DNA of 36,701 nucleotides from an uncultured Eubacteriales bacterium (GCA_900546515.1 URDG01000025.1:1-36701), one strand, 5' to 3'. Counted from the first letter of the stretch, positions 15,468 to 23,920 are shown. The notes: generated by a model not told the origin, from the sequence alone. Numbers and translations: made by a program.

Positions 15468-16346
15468 TCACTCGCCGAACAGCTTTTTCAGCCGCAGCGC
15501 TGCGGCCTTGAGTTCATTTTTGCTGTATGAATTATTCTCGTCCGCAAGCACGGCGCTCACAGCCTCCCTGGCTGAGATACTGCCGGAGACCATTGCATCG
15601 ACAAGCATCGCCTCGGCCGAAACGGTATGCTCGACCTTGTTGAACACATAGTCCTCGTCGATCTCGATAATTATGGCGTACTCGCCTTTTTCGTAGCTGC
15701 CCTTGGCAAGAAGCTGCTCCTTTACCTCGGCGGGTGTGCCGCGGAAGTGCATCTCATGCAGCTTCGTCATATCATTGCACAGGCACATGCGGCAGTGTGC
15801 TCCGGAGTCAATGAAAAAGTCCACAAGATCCATGATGCGCTTGGGCGACTCATAAAACGCGAATGTGCGCGTATCGCCGCGGCGCAGTTTTTCGAGCATG
15901 CGGCGGCGGTCGGCGTTCTCGCGCGGGAAAAAGCCGTAAAACATGAAGCTTGAGAGATCGAAGCCGGAAACGGACAGCGCCGTCACCGCGGCGCAGCAGC
16001 CGGGAACGCCAATTATGCGTATTCCGGCCTCGACCGCAGCCTTGATGAGCTCGTTGCCTGGGTCGGAAATGCAGGGCGTACCGGCGTCGGTTATCACCGC
16101 CACCGACTTTCCGTCCAGCATCTCGTTTATGAAATATTTCGCCTTGCCGTACTCGTTGAATTTGTGGTTTGACACAAGCTTGTTGCGTATCTCGAGCTTA
16201 TTGAGCAGCACCATCGAGCGGCGTGTATCCTCCGCCGCAATAATATCCACCTCGGAAAGGATCTTCTTCCCGCGCGGGGACATATCCTGTGAATTGCCGA
16301 TAGGCGTCGCGACTATATAAAGGGTGCCGGATTTCTTTTCGTCCAT
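15468..16346 (-). CDS. rsmI: RsmI, 16S rRNA cytidine-1402 2'-O-methyltransferase
   Basis: RsmI methylates the ribose of C1402 in 16S rRNA. Family marks are LYIVATPIGNSQDMSPRG near the start, IIAAEDTRR, ITDAGTPCISDPG (SAM/substrate loop) and FYESPKRI. The length, 292 residues, is usual. The frame is open from 16367, but GGAG 6 bases before ATG 16346 and family alignment favour the later start. A C-terminal helical region (SGSISAREAVSAVL) is the RsmI-type HTH-like tail. Downstream is the METTL25-like methyltransferase. Confidence 0.93.
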   Translation of the reverse strand: MDEKKSGTLYIVATPIGNSQDMSPRGKKILSEVDIIAAEDTRRSMVLLNKLEIRNKLVSNHKFNEYGKAKYFINEMLDGKSVAVITDAGTPCISDPGNELIKAAVEAGIRIIGVPGCCAAVTALSVSGFDLSSFMFYGFFPRENADRRRMLEKLRRGDTRTFAFYESPKRIMDLVDFFIDSGAHCRMCLCNDMTKLHEMHFRGTPAEVKEQLLAKGSYEKGEYAIIIEIDEDYVFNKVEHTVSAEAMLVDAMVSGSISAREAVSAVLADENNSYSKNELKAAALRLKKLFGE

Positions 16347-16402
16347 GATTGTCTCCATCCATACCAAACATTATAAACACTGCATATCACCGCACACGCG
16401 GC

Positions 16403-17341
16403 TCAGATCAGCCCGGTGGCCGTCATCAGGAACGACCAGAGGAAGAGCGTCAGCACGCAGCCTGCGCTCGTCGCCACGACGATGTTGCCCGCGAGATCTG
16501 CATCGCCGCCGATCTGCTGCGTCATTGCAAATGAGCCGATGGCCGTGGCGGAGCCGAAAGCGCCCAGCAGCCCTGCGAGCGCGATCCCGCGGAAGCCGAG
16601 CGCAGCCGCCGCGCCCAAAACGAGTCCCGGTATTATCACGAGACGTCCGGCAGTTACAAGAAGCACTGTTTTCAGGCTGCCGCGGAGTCCGTCAAAGCTG
16701 AAGAACGCCCCCAGCAGGAACAGCAGCAGCGGCGAAGTCGCCGAGGATATCTGCTTGAGCGTTGACGACAGGAAAGCCGGAAGCTTTATGCCGAGCGCAA
16801 CGGTAATAAGGCCTGCCGCAGTGCTGACGATCAGCGGGTTGGTGGCTATCTCTTTCAGCAGCACCTTAACATCCGGGGTCTTTCCGTTGAACAGCTCAAG
16901 CACGATGACGGAAGTCATATTGAAAAGCGGCACAAGAACGGCAACAAGCACTACGACCGAGCCTATATCCGTCCCGGGCAGCAGGTTCTGTGCCAGAGGT
17001 ATTCCTATTATAACAAAATTGCTCCTGAACAGTCCCTGTGCAATCACTCCGCGGCAATTCTCCGGGCAGCGTGCCTTTTTTGCCAGAAACACACAGGCAA
17101 AAAACTCCACAAAATAGCTCAAAAGTGCAAAAATAAGGAGCCGCAGGTCAAAGGAGCTGGAAAAATCCGAGGTATATATACTGTAATAAAGCATGACCGG
17201 CATCATATATTTGAACGCCGCGCCGTTCATTTTCTGGATCGCCGCAGCGTCTAAAGCGCCGTTTCTTCTGGCCACATAGCCCAGCGCCATAATAAGCATG
17301 ATCGGGAATATTGCGTCAAAGCATACCTGAAAACTACTCAT
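16403..17341 (-). CDS. AEC-family permease (auxin efflux carrier type)
   Basis: This 312-residue hydrophobic protein has about ten membrane helices in two five-helix halves around a hydrophilic middle loop. Typical AEC features are the opening FDAIFPIMLIMALGYVARR, the early KMNGAAFKYMMPVMLYYSIY, the ISSATSPLLLFLLGAFFS segment and GAFGSATAIGSFAM near the end. Family members export or import organic acids such as malate and malonate. It lies near a sugar-acid operon on the same strand, but a terminator stands between, and it is closer to rsmI (56 bases), so it is not clearly part of the pathway. Confidence 0.88.
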   Translation of the reverse strand: MSSFQVCFDAIFPIMLIMALGYVARRNGALDAAAIQKMNGAAFKYMMPVMLYYSIYTSDFSSSFDLRLLIFALLSYFVEFFACVFLAKKARCPENCRGVIAQGLFRSNFVIIGIPLAQNLLPGTDIGSVVVLVAVLVPLFNMTSVIVLELFNGKTPDVKVLLKEIATNPLIVSTAAGLITVALGIKLPAFLSSTLKQISSATSPLLLFLLGAFFSFDGLRGSLKTVLLVTAGRLVIIPGLVLGAAAALGFRGIALAGLLGAFGSATAIGSFAMTQQIGGDADLAGNIVVATSAGCVLTLFLWSFLMTATGLI

Positions 17342-17464
17342 CTATCCATCTATCTCTCCATTTCTATATTTTTATCAGTTTATTATACACTAATTTGCCT
17401 ATAAAGCAATACCAAAGCGGCGAAAACGGCTGTCATTCCGCACCGTTCCGGCTTTACCGGGCAT

Positions 17465-17511
17465 GAAAAAGCACAGCACACGGCCGGTGTTTTACTGCCG
17501 TATGCTGTGCT
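17465..17511 (-). terminator. Terminator of the sugar-acid operon
   Basis: AGCACAGCA (17470-17478) pairs with TGCTGTGCT (17503-17511), with ACGGC/GCCGT inside. Reading the minus strand, the stem is followed by a T-run. It lies just after the cupin gene and ends the operon. Confidence 0.85.
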
Positions 17512-17523
17512 GCACATTTGTAT

Positions 17524-17874
17524 TTACGGATTCAGGACTATTGCAAGGTATACCAGCGGCTCGTCCCCGTCATTTATTATCTCATGAGCCGAGCCGGGCA
17601 GGCAAATATGCGTATCACCCGCACTCAGGCGGACGTCCCCCGCCTGTGCGTCTCTCACGAGACCGGCCCCTCTCAGGAAAACGCATACCTCCATATTTGA
17701 CACATGCGTATGCATGCCAACGCTGTCTCCGGGCGCGAGAGTTCCCCTGACAAAAAGAGTGCCCGCCTTTCCGAGGTATTCCGGCGGAACCATTTCCTCG
17801 GTCACAAACTGCCCTATTCCGCCTTTCATCTGCGGGATCGCATTGATTTTGTACTCACCGTCTCTTATTATCAT
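17524..17874 (-). CDS. Small cupin protein, last gene of the sugar-acid operon
   Basis: This 116-residue single-domain cupin keeps the metal-binding set: H55 and H57 in GMHTHVSNMEV, E62, and H97 in PGSAHEIIND. The ATG overlaps the stop of the decarboxylase gene (ATGA), so it is translationally coupled and very likely part of the pathway. Small cupins include sugar isomerases, lyuloses-type ketol isomerases, dioxygenases and proteins of unknown role; sequence alone does not decide. In this operon the known OtnI isomerase is missing, so this protein is a candidate for interconverting 2-oxo and 3-oxo tetronate. That is inference from context. Confidence 0.8.
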   Translation of the reverse strand: MIIRDGEYKINAIPQMKGGIGQFVTEEMVPPEYLGKAGTLFVRGTLAPGDSVGMHTHVSNMEVCVFLRGAGLVRDAQAGDVRLSAGDTHICLPGSAHEIINDGDEPLVYLAIVLNP

Positions 17875-18485
17875 ATCGATCTGCCCTCACGTCCGGTAAT
17901 TTTTTCATATTCAGCGAAGTTCCACGCAAGAAATGCGCTCTGTTCAAGCTCTTCGATGGCTTCAAAGGCATTCATAAGGCTCAGTCCGCCAACTATCGGG
18001 CCGTGATTTGCAAGAAGGTACGCCCTCTCACTGCCCGCATATTCGCGCATCAGACCGAACAGCTCCGGACTGCCCGGCGGCGCATAGGGCACCGCCGCAA
18101 CCTTGCCCGCCTTCATATCAAGATACGGGGTGTAGCGCGGTATTACGTCGCGTCCGGAACAGCTGTCCAGGCATGACCATATTACCGCATAGGGCGAATG
18201 CGTATGTATGACGGCCTGTATCTCTTCTCCGATACCGTACATCACCGCATGAAGAGGCGCTTCCTTGCTCGGCTTCTTATCCGCATCAAGCGGCGCGCCG
18301 GAGAGACTGCACTCAACGAGGTCGTCCTCCGTCAGCAGGCCGAAGCACGAGCCGCTGCGCGATATCCAGAGCGAGTCTCCGTCTCTGAAGCTTATGTTGG
18401 CCGTCGTCCCGCTTGTCTTGCCGCGTTCAAAAAGGCTTCTTGCGATCCAGACCGCCTGTTCCTTTTTTTCCTTCAGTCCCTGCAT
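17871..18485 (-). CDS. otnC: OtnC-like class II aldolase, 3-oxo-tetronate 4-phosphate decarboxylase
   Basis: In four-carbon acid sugar catabolism OtnC decarboxylates 3-oxo-tetronate 4-phosphate to dihydroxyacetone phosphate. This 204-residue protein shows the class II aldolase fold: phosphate-binding TSGTTANISFR (24-34) and SRSG (42-45), the acidic residue in KEAPLH (E75/E76), zinc ligands in HTHSPYA (H94, H96) and NHG (H161). Related enzymes cleave fuculose or ribulose phosphates. The adjoining DUF1537 kinase is the main reason to prefer OtnC. AAGGAG lies 8 bases before the ATG, inside the end of the kinase gene. Confidence 0.83.
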   Translation of the reverse strand: MQGLKEKKEQAVWIARSLFERGKTSGTTANISFRDGDSLWISRSGSCFGLLTEDDLVECSLSGAPLDADKKPSKEAPLHAVMYGIGEEIQAVIHTHSPYAVIWSCLDSCSGRDVIPRYTPYLDMKAGKVAAVPYAPPGSPELFGLMREYAGSERAYLLANHGPIVGGLSLMNAFEAIEELEQSAFLAWNFAEYEKITGREGRSI

Positions 18486-18491
18486 GACCGT

Positions 18492-19745
18492 TCACTCCTT
18501 CAACGTTGTGAGGAAGAAATCCTCGCTGCCGAAATTTCCGGATTTGAGCACGATCCTCAGTCCGTTCTTTCCGACGGGATACAGCACCGGCACTCCGGGC
18601 GCCACGGATTCGCCTATATTGAAGGCATGGAGGCCCAGCCGCTTCATAACAGCCCCTGAGGTCTCGCCGCCGGCGATTATCAGCCGTTCTACTTTGGCTG
18701 CCGCCAGCAGTTTGTACACAAGCTCCGCATTGAATATCTCCACTTCCTGCGGCTGATCCGGCCTGTCATTCATGTCGCCGGCGCTGTATACAAGTATATC
18801 CTTTTCAGGGTGTTCAAGGAAGATGTCCGTTATCTTCTCAATGGATTTTTCCGCCGCATCATACAGCATGTCCGACCCGACGCGCACTGCTCTTCCGCCG
18901 CTGTCAAGCCATGCCTTTATCTGCCTGCGCGACATATCGGAGCAGCTGCCCGCAACCATGACGCGCCCGTACCGGCAGGCGGACGCATGCCCGTCCGCCT
19001 TATTCTCCGGCACTTCCGTGCGGACTTTTCCGGCGAGGTAATAAAGCAGCTCTGACGCCCCTGTTATAAACGGCAGCGAGCCAAATACCCCGGCGATTTC
19101 AACGCCGTGCTCAGGCTTGAAAAAGTCCGGCACAAGATAAAAATGTCTGTTTTCCTTTGAAAGCTCGTCTATGTATTCCGAAAGCCCGGCAGGCTCTATG
19201 TACTTCTCGGGCGAGAGCGTAAAGCATGCGTACCTCGACTGAGCTTCCATCAGATTCTTCACAGAGCTGTCCCACATCGGATTCAGCGGGTGATCCTTCA
19301 TATGGCTCTCGGCGAGCGGCACACCGTATACATACAGTATGCCGTCTCTCACCATCCGGCCGTTCGGTATCATCGTCGGGCATAAGACCGTGTACTTTAT
19401 GCCGTACTTCTCCATTATCGCATCGCTGACCGGGCCTATATTGCCGGCCGGCGTTGAGTCAAAGGTAGAGCAGTATTTGAAGTACAGCTTCTCTGCACCT
19501 CTTGCCTTCAGCCATTCCGCCGCCTGCAGCGATTCGTCTATCGCCGCCTCCGGCGACTCCGATCTGGATTTAAGCGCCACGACCACAGCGTCACACTCGG
19601 GAGGTATCTGCGCTTCGCCGCACGGCCATATCAACAGGAGTGGCCTCATTCCGCCTGCCGCAAGATATGATGCTGCGTCTCCGGCTCCGGTGAAGTCGTC
19701 GGCAATGCATCCTATCTTTATTTTTTTCTCTGTATCAGCGGACAT
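18492..19745 (-). CDS. otnK: OtnK-like 3-oxo-tetronate kinase (four-carbon acid sugar kinase family)
   Basis: OtnK phosphorylates 3-oxo-tetronate at O4 with ATP. The 417-residue length fits. The N-terminal substrate domain begins IGCIADDFTGAGDAASYLA (11-29), with KYCSTFDSTPAGNIGPV in the middle. The C-terminal nucleotide domain (from about 255) has VMVAGSCSDMSRRQ, IIAGGETSGAVMKRLGL and the ending GVPVLYPVGKNGLRIVLKSG. Family (DUF1537) members act on 3-oxo-tetronates, 2-oxo-tetronates or D-threonate directly. The neighbouring OtnC-like enzyme supports 3-oxo-tetronate. GGAGGG lies 8 bases before the ATG. Confidence 0.88.
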   Translation of the reverse strand: MSADTEKKIKIGCIADDFTGAGDAASYLAAGGMRPLLLIWPCGEAQIPPECDAVVVALKSRSESPEAAIDESLQAAEWLKARGAEKLYFKYCSTFDSTPAGNIGPVSDAIMEKYGIKYTVLCPTMIPNGRMVRDGILYVYGVPLAESHMKDHPLNPMWDSSVKNLMEAQSRYACFTLSPEKYIEPAGLSEYIDELSKENRHFYLVPDFFKPEHGVEIAGVFGSLPFITGASELLYYLAGKVRTEVPENKADGHASACRYGRVMVAGSCSDMSRRQIKAWLDSGGRAVRVGSDMLYDAAEKSIEKITDIFLEHPEKDILVYSAGDMNDRPDQPQEVEIFNAELVYKLLAAAKVERLIIAGGETSGAVMKRLGLHAFNIGESVAPGVPVLYPVGKNGLRIVLKSGNFGSEDFFLTTLKE

Positions 19746-19804
19746 ACGTCAGCCCTCCAAGTTCAAAATCAAGTGTCTTAAAGTACCGCAATTTATTTTG
19801 CGTA

Positions 19805-21121
19805 TCAAAGGAAGTGCGAGGCAAGGAACGTGAGCCATACCATGTTTATAGCGCCGCCGATGCGGGTGCAGATCGTGAGGAAAGGCAGCAGCTCCATGCG
19901 TCTTGCAGCAGAGAGGACAGCCACGTCGCCCGTGCCGCCCATATCCGCAAGGCCGAGACCGGCCATGATCGCGCCCTCAACAAAGAAGAAGCCGAAGGCA
20001 TAGCACAGAAGGCCGGCGACGATAGTCGTGACGACAACGCAGAGCACGCACAGGATCAGGTAGGAAGGATTGCTGAACAGCTCTATGACGCTGCCGAGCT
20101 TCAGGACGCCGAGAGAGATCGCGCAGAGCGTGCAGGGTGTCATGATCTTGCCCATGAAGTTGCCCCATGCGCCGGAGGCATTGCACACATCAGCCGGGAT
20201 CACGTTCGTCAGCTTGAGGACGACTGCGATAAGGATCATGTACAGGTAGAAGTTCAGGCCGCCGGGAATGATCTTTGCGCAGATCTTGCCCGCCACAAAT
20301 ATGCCGCAGGTCAGCAGGAAGCCTATCTGAAGCTCACGGAATGTGGTGGAATTGCTGTCCTTGACGACCTCTTTTTTCTCTTCTTCGGTCACATTTATCT
20401 TTATTTCCTTGCGCAGGAGCTTGCCGTCGGTTCCCGCAAAGCCCTTCATGATAAAGTTCGGATTCTTTCTGCCTATTGCCGCAAGTATGCAGGCCATAAG
20501 TATGGTGCAGATGTTTGCGACCATGACGGAGGAAGTGAGCGTGGTGAGGATCTCTCCGGCGTCACCGCCGCCGTATGTTGCATATATCTCGGAGAGCGGA
20601 ACAGCGGAGGCGCTGACGCCGGAACCGAGTATCGGACCTGCGATGTAGAGTATGGAGGGCACAAAGCCGTAGCCCATCAGTGCGCCGACAGCGCCGGATA
20701 TGACCGTAGCCAGAATTACGGTGAGTATCATGGGCAGGATGAATCTGACGCCCGCGTTGATCAGCGTGCGGCGGTCCATTGCAAGCAGGCTTCCGACCAG
20801 CAGACCGGGTACAAGGAAGGACGTAAAGTCATATCCGCTGAAAAAGTTCTTTGAAATATCAGCCAACTGCTGCGGGAGCAGGCCGAAGTACAGAAGGATG
20901 GACGGAACCAGCACGCACAGTATCGTGCCGAGTCCGAAGTCTTTCAGAACAGGAACATTATCGCCGATCCACATCAGGCCGACGCCAAACACCAGACACA
21001 CGGAAAAAGCGCCGCCCATATTATCGGGAATAACGCCCATATATGCGCCGATCATGACTGCCAGAAATATGAACAGGAACAGCAGCGCAGGCATTCCGTT
21101 AACCTTAAGTTTTGATTTCAT
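19805..21121 (-). CDS. 2-hydroxycarboxylate transporter (2HCT family)
   Basis: This 438-residue membrane protein belongs to the CitS/CitP/MaeN family of secondary transporters, which take up citrate, malate and related 2-hydroxy acids with Na+ or H+, or exchange them. About eleven helices are visible, with the two re-entrant-loop signatures: GPILGSGVSASAVPLSEIY in the first half and GLGLADMGGTGDVAVLSAA in the second. The late ICTRIGGAIN segment carries the substrate-binding Arg. A cytoplasmic Lys/Glu-rich loop (about 228-258) joins the halves. It sits between the dehydrogenase and the kinase, so the natural substrate is probably a four-carbon hydroxy acid. Confidence 0.9.
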   Translation of the reverse strand: MKSKLKVNGMPALLFLFIFLAVMIGAYMGVIPDNMGGAFSVCLVFGVGLMWIGDNVPVLKDFGLGTILCVLVPSILLYFGLLPQQLADISKNFFSGYDFTSFLVPGLLVGSLLAMDRRTLINAGVRFILPMILTVILATVISGAVGALMGYGFVPSILYIAGPILGSGVSASAVPLSEIYATYGGGDAGEILTTLTSSVMVANICTILMACILAAIGRKNPNFIMKGFAGTDGKLLRKEIKINVTEEEKKEVVKDSNSTTFRELQIGFLLTCGIFVAGKICAKIIPGGLNFYLYMILIAVVLKLTNVIPADVCNASGAWGNFMGKIMTPCTLCAISLGVLKLGSVIELFSNPSYLILCVLCVVVTTIVAGLLCYAFGFFFVEGAIMAGLGLADMGGTGDVAVLSAARRMELLPFLTICTRIGGAINMVWLTFLASHFL

Positions 21122-21156
21122 CTCTATTTCTCCTTTTTATCTCGTCTTTTATTGTT

Positions 21157-22239
21157 TCAAAGTCTCATACTCTGCGGCAGACCGTATTTCTCCGCCTGTG
21201 CATTGCATTCGTTTATGACCTCAACGGGATACACAATTCCCTCGGCCATTGCCTTTTTCTCATTCTTTGCCGACTTTTCGCCGGGAACAAATATTTCGTC
21301 GACACCGGCGGCCTTTTTGCCGTTCTTTATATAATCGACCGCCTCGTCCATGCGTTTCTTGAAGCTTTCAAGGTCGTCTATCGCGTCGATATTTATGACC
21401 TGGAAGAGATGACCGGAATTCTGTATCTTGCCCGGCTCCTCATAGAGGTCTATTATATCGTTTCCGAAGCTGGAATTATTGAGTATGGCCGAAATGATCG
21501 CGTTCATGAGCGTAAGTCCATAGCCCTTGTATTTTCCGAAAGGCTGCACCGTGCCCCAGTAGGCCTGCTCCGGATCTGTCGTCTTGCTGCCGTCCGGTGC
21601 AAGCGCCCAATCCTCGGGTATCTGCGCATGCGTCTTGCGCGCCATGACTATCTTACCGCGCGCAACCACGCTCGTGGCCATGTCAAGTATAACAGGCGGC
21701 TTTTCTCCGCACGGCGCGCCTATGCCGAAGGGGTTATTGCCAAGCTGACGCTCAGTGCCGCCCCACGGCGCCATGATGTTCACGCAGTTGATCGTCCACA
21801 CGAAAGCGATCATTCCCGCATCCGCCGCCATCTTGAGATAGTGTGCGCATGTACCGAAATGATTGCTGCCGGTGATGGAAACTGCCGATGTGCCGTACTT
21901 GCGCGCAAGGTCGATCGCAAGATTCATGCCGTACTCGCCGACGACCATGCCCATGGCGTTGTGGCCGTCCACAAGCGCCGTCGCGCCGAACTGCTTTACG
22001 GTCTCCGGTCTGCCCACGGGATCGTTTCCGCCCTCCTCAAACCGCTTGAGATAGATGCCGTTGCGCTGTATTCCGTGAGAATAGGTCCCGCGGGCATCCG
22101 CCTCAACCAGTGTGCGTGCAACGCAGTCCGCATCCTGCTCCGACATTCCGGCGGCAGTATAGAGCGCTTTTTCAAATTCAAGCACCTTGCTTACCGGTAC
22201 AGTCTTCTTTTCATTGAATTTGTAATCCGAGCTTGACAT
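21157..22239 (-). CDS. Ldh2/malate-lactate dehydrogenase family oxidoreductase
   Basis: This 360-residue NAD(P)-dependent enzyme is of the LDH2 family (malate, ureidoglycolate and 2,3-diketo-L-gulonate dehydrogenases), which oxidises the hydroxyl at carbon 2 of hydroxy acids and is unrelated to classical lactate dehydrogenase. Marks are DARGTYSHGIQRNGIYLKRF with H55, ALVDGHNAMG, SITGSNHFGTCAHY with H127, NNPFGIGAP and YKGYGLTLM. It is the first gene of the operon, behind a near-consensus promoter and a palindromic operator. The precise acid (threonate, erythronate or another) cannot be read from the sequence. Confidence 0.88.
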   Translation of the reverse strand: MSSSDYKFNEKKTVPVSKVLEFEKALYTAAGMSEQDADCVARTLVEADARGTYSHGIQRNGIYLKRFEEGGNDPVGRPETVKQFGATALVDGHNAMGMVVGEYGMNLAIDLARKYGTSAVSITGSNHFGTCAHYLKMAADAGMIAFVWTINCVNIMAPWGGTERQLGNNPFGIGAPCGEKPPVILDMATSVVARGKIVMARKTHAQIPEDWALAPDGSKTTDPEQAYWGTVQPFGKYKGYGLTLMNAIISAILNNSSFGNDIIDLYEEPGKIQNSGHLFQVINIDAIDDLESFKKRMDEAVDYIKNGKKAAGVDEIFVPGEKSAKNEKKAMAEGIVYPVEVINECNAQAEKYGLPQSMRL

Positions 22240-22269
22240 AAGAGCCTCCTGTTCAATATCAGTATTCGT

Positions 22270-22281
22270 TGTGTATACACA
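22270..22281. promoter_or_regulatory. Predicted GntR operator 1 (TGTGTATACACA)
   Basis: This perfect 12-base palindrome lies just downstream of the -10 box of the dehydrogenase promoter. Its core TGTATACA recurs in front of the divergent gntR gene. TNGTATACNA-type sites are usual for FCD-type GntR regulators. Confidence 0.7.
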
Positions 22282-22293
22282 GAATATATTTTT

Positions 22294-22321
22294 ATTATAT
22301 TTGTAATAGACAAATTGTCAA
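22294..22321 (-). promoter_or_regulatory. Promoter of the sugar-acid operon
   Basis: On the minus strand TTGACA (22321-22316) and TATAAT (22299-22294) are 16 bases apart. The predicted operator lies about 12 bases downstream, so repression by blocking start or escape is plausible. Confidence 0.75.
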
Positions 22322-22456
22322 GCATTTTTTCGCGGAGTTTTGTGTTATTTTTATCACGTTCTGCTTATACGCGGGATTTCTTTGTATTTCAGCGCGGTTT
22401 CTCTCCAGTTTTTTGAATTTTCATATTTTCATATTTATTTTTTTCCGAGAAAAGAG

Positions 22457-22480
22457 TATAATGGAATAAAACTGTATACA
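22457..22480 (+). promoter_or_regulatory. gntR -10 box and GntR operator 2
   Basis: TATAAT (22457-22462) is followed by the palindrome TGTATACA (22473-22480), matching operator 1 over TGTATACAC. This would give autoregulation. The -35 region is weak and AT-rich. Confidence 0.6.
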
Positions 22481-22503
22481 CGAAATATCCAAGAGGTGCT
22501 GCA

Positions 22504-23136
22504 ATGTCCAATCAGAAAAACTATAAGATGCAGGCTTACGATGTTATAAAGCAGAACATCCTGTCCAATCGGTTCAAGCCCAACGAATATCTGGAGGAGA
22601 AAATGCTCTGCGAAATGCTCGGCATCAGCCGTACTCCGATCCGCGAGGCGATCAATCTCCTTGCCCGGGAAAATCTTGTTCAGGTCATCCAGAACAAAGG
22701 CGTATTCGTGACCGAGATCAGCATACAGTCCGTCCGCCAGCTCTTTGAGGCAAGGATCATGCTAGAACCGATGATCCTTGAGAAGTCCATGCCGAATCTC
22801 GACTTTGATATTTTGATGCGCTTTAAGCAGGACACCATAAATGCGCTTGAGCAGAAGGATTATCCGCGTATTCACGCGCTGGACTATGACTTTCATAATT
22901 ACATCAATTCCTGCTGCAAAAACACGTATCTCATTCAGATAATGGGGAGCCTGTCAGATCAGTTTCAGCGTGTGCGCACACAGGACTTTTTCTCCGTAGA
23001 GCGCACGGAGAACGGCGCGCACGAGCATCTGAGGCTTATAGAAGTCTTTGTCGAGGGAAACACGGAGAAAGCCGCAGAGCTGCTGCGCCAGCATATAATC
23101 AGCACCCAGAAGTATTACTTCAAAAGTCTTCTGTAA
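22504..23136 (+). CDS. GntR-family regulator, FCD subfamily, of the sugar-acid operon
   Basis: This 210-residue regulator has an N-terminal winged helix (MLCEMLGISRTPIREAINLL, 34-53, wing QNKGVFVTEIS) and a C-terminal all-helical FCD ligand domain. The FCD metal site is present: Asp127 or Asp129 and His131 in LDYDFHNYI, His175 in EHLRLIE and His197 in LLRQHI. FCD regulators of this kind usually sense sugar acids or other carboxylates and release DNA on binding. It is divergent from the catabolic operon, with matching palindromes at both promoters. AGAGG lies before the ATG. Confidence 0.92.
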   Translation: MSNQKNYKMQAYDVIKQNILSNRFKPNEYLEEKMLCEMLGISRTPIREAINLLARENLVQVIQNKGVFVTEISIQSVRQLFEARIMLEPMILEKSMPNLDFDILMRFKQDTINALEQKDYPRIHALDYDFHNYINSCCKNTYLIQIMGSLSDQFQRVRTQDFFSVERTENGAHEHLRLIEVFVEGNTEKAAELLRQHIISTQKYYFKSLL

Positions 23137-23147
23137 TGATAAAAACC

Positions 23148-23177
23148 GTCCGGCCGGGTCAAAAGCCCCGGCCGGAC
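23148..23177. terminator. Shared terminator between gntR and hpf
   Basis: GTCCGGCCGGG (23148-23158) pairs with CCCGGCCGGAC (23167-23177). A T-run follows on the minus strand, so it ends hpf efficiently; on the plus strand the tail is weaker. Confidence 0.7.
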
Positions 23178-23209
23178 AGCTTCAATATGATATTACTATA
23201 TAAAAGACG

Positions 23210-23755
23210 TCAGTCGTTCAGACCGTCATCACAGATCAGGCCGTAACCGCCCTGATCACGCTTATAGACAACGGAGATTGCGTCGTCAGCGTCCATGTTC
23301 TTGAACACGAAAAATTCATGGCCGAGCAGATCCATCTGCAAAATAGCCTCCTCCGGAGACATGGGCTTGATGGAGAAGCGCTTTGAGCGCACTATCTTGA
23401 ACTCTTGCTCCTCATCCTCCGCAGGCACATATGCAGGCACGGCCTCACGCTCCAGAGCCCCCTCGCGCAGACGCTTTGCAAGGCGGGTCTTGTTTCTGCG
23501 TATCTGGCGCTCGATAGCCGCCACGCCGGAATCCACAGAAGCGTACATGTCGTTAGTAAGTTCGCTTGCCCTGTAGTACAGGCCGTTGTTGTGGATGGTT
23601 ATCTCCGCGAGGAAGCGGCCCCTGCTGATGCTGAAAGTAACAAAAGCCTCCGCTTCGGTTTTGAAGAACCTGTCGAGCTTGCTTATCTTGCGGACCGCAT
23701 ACGCTCTCAGATCCTCGGAAGAATCCATCTTTTTCTCAGTGAAAGTGAACTTCAT
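23210..23755 (-). CDS. hpf: Long-form ribosome hibernation promoting factor
   Basis: Long HPF binds 30S subunits and pairs ribosomes into inactive 100S dimers in stationary phase. The 181-residue protein has the N-terminal RaiA/YfiA domain (MKFTFTEKKMDSSEDLRAYA..., ITIHNNGLYYRASE, DMYASVDSGVAAIERQIRR) and, after a linker at about 105-122, the C-terminal dimerisation domain (IVRSKRFSIKPMSPEEAILQ, GHEFFVFKN). AAAGGAG 8 bases upstream selects ATG 23755 over the in-frame ATG 18 bases earlier. It is a single-gene unit with its own promoter. Confidence 0.94.
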   Translation of the reverse strand: MKFTFTEKKMDSSEDLRAYAVRKISKLDRFFKTEAEAFVTFSISRGRFLAEITIHNNGLYYRASELTNDMYASVDSGVAAIERQIRRNKTRLAKRLREGALEREAVPAYVPAEDEEQEFKIVRSKRFSIKPMSPEEAILQMDLLGHEFFVFKNMDADDAISVVYKRDQGGYGLICDDGLND

Positions 23756-23819
23756 ACTGCCAACTCCTTTCATATGCCGGTTTACTTTCCCGCAAAGGTT
23801 ATTTCCCTTTGGTGTTTGT

Positions 23820-23848
23820 ATTATACCATACCAAGCAGAAGAATTGAA
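23820..23848 (-). promoter_or_regulatory. hpf promoter
   Basis: On the minus strand TTCAAT (23848-23843) and TATAAT (23825-23820) are 17 bases apart, about 65 bases before the hpf start codon. The -10 box is perfect; the -35 is moderate. Confidence 0.55.
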
Positions 23849-23920
23849 GTCTTTTTTGTGAATAATGACATAATTGTAATATCATACGGACTTTTATTTG
23901 AAATTTTGTACAATACTCCA

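Noticed and set aside
19814..20854. 346-codon plus-strand frame opposite the 2HCT transporter
   Set aside because: It is a charged, repetitive translation typical of the antisense of a membrane protein; the minus strand holds clear 2HCT motifs.
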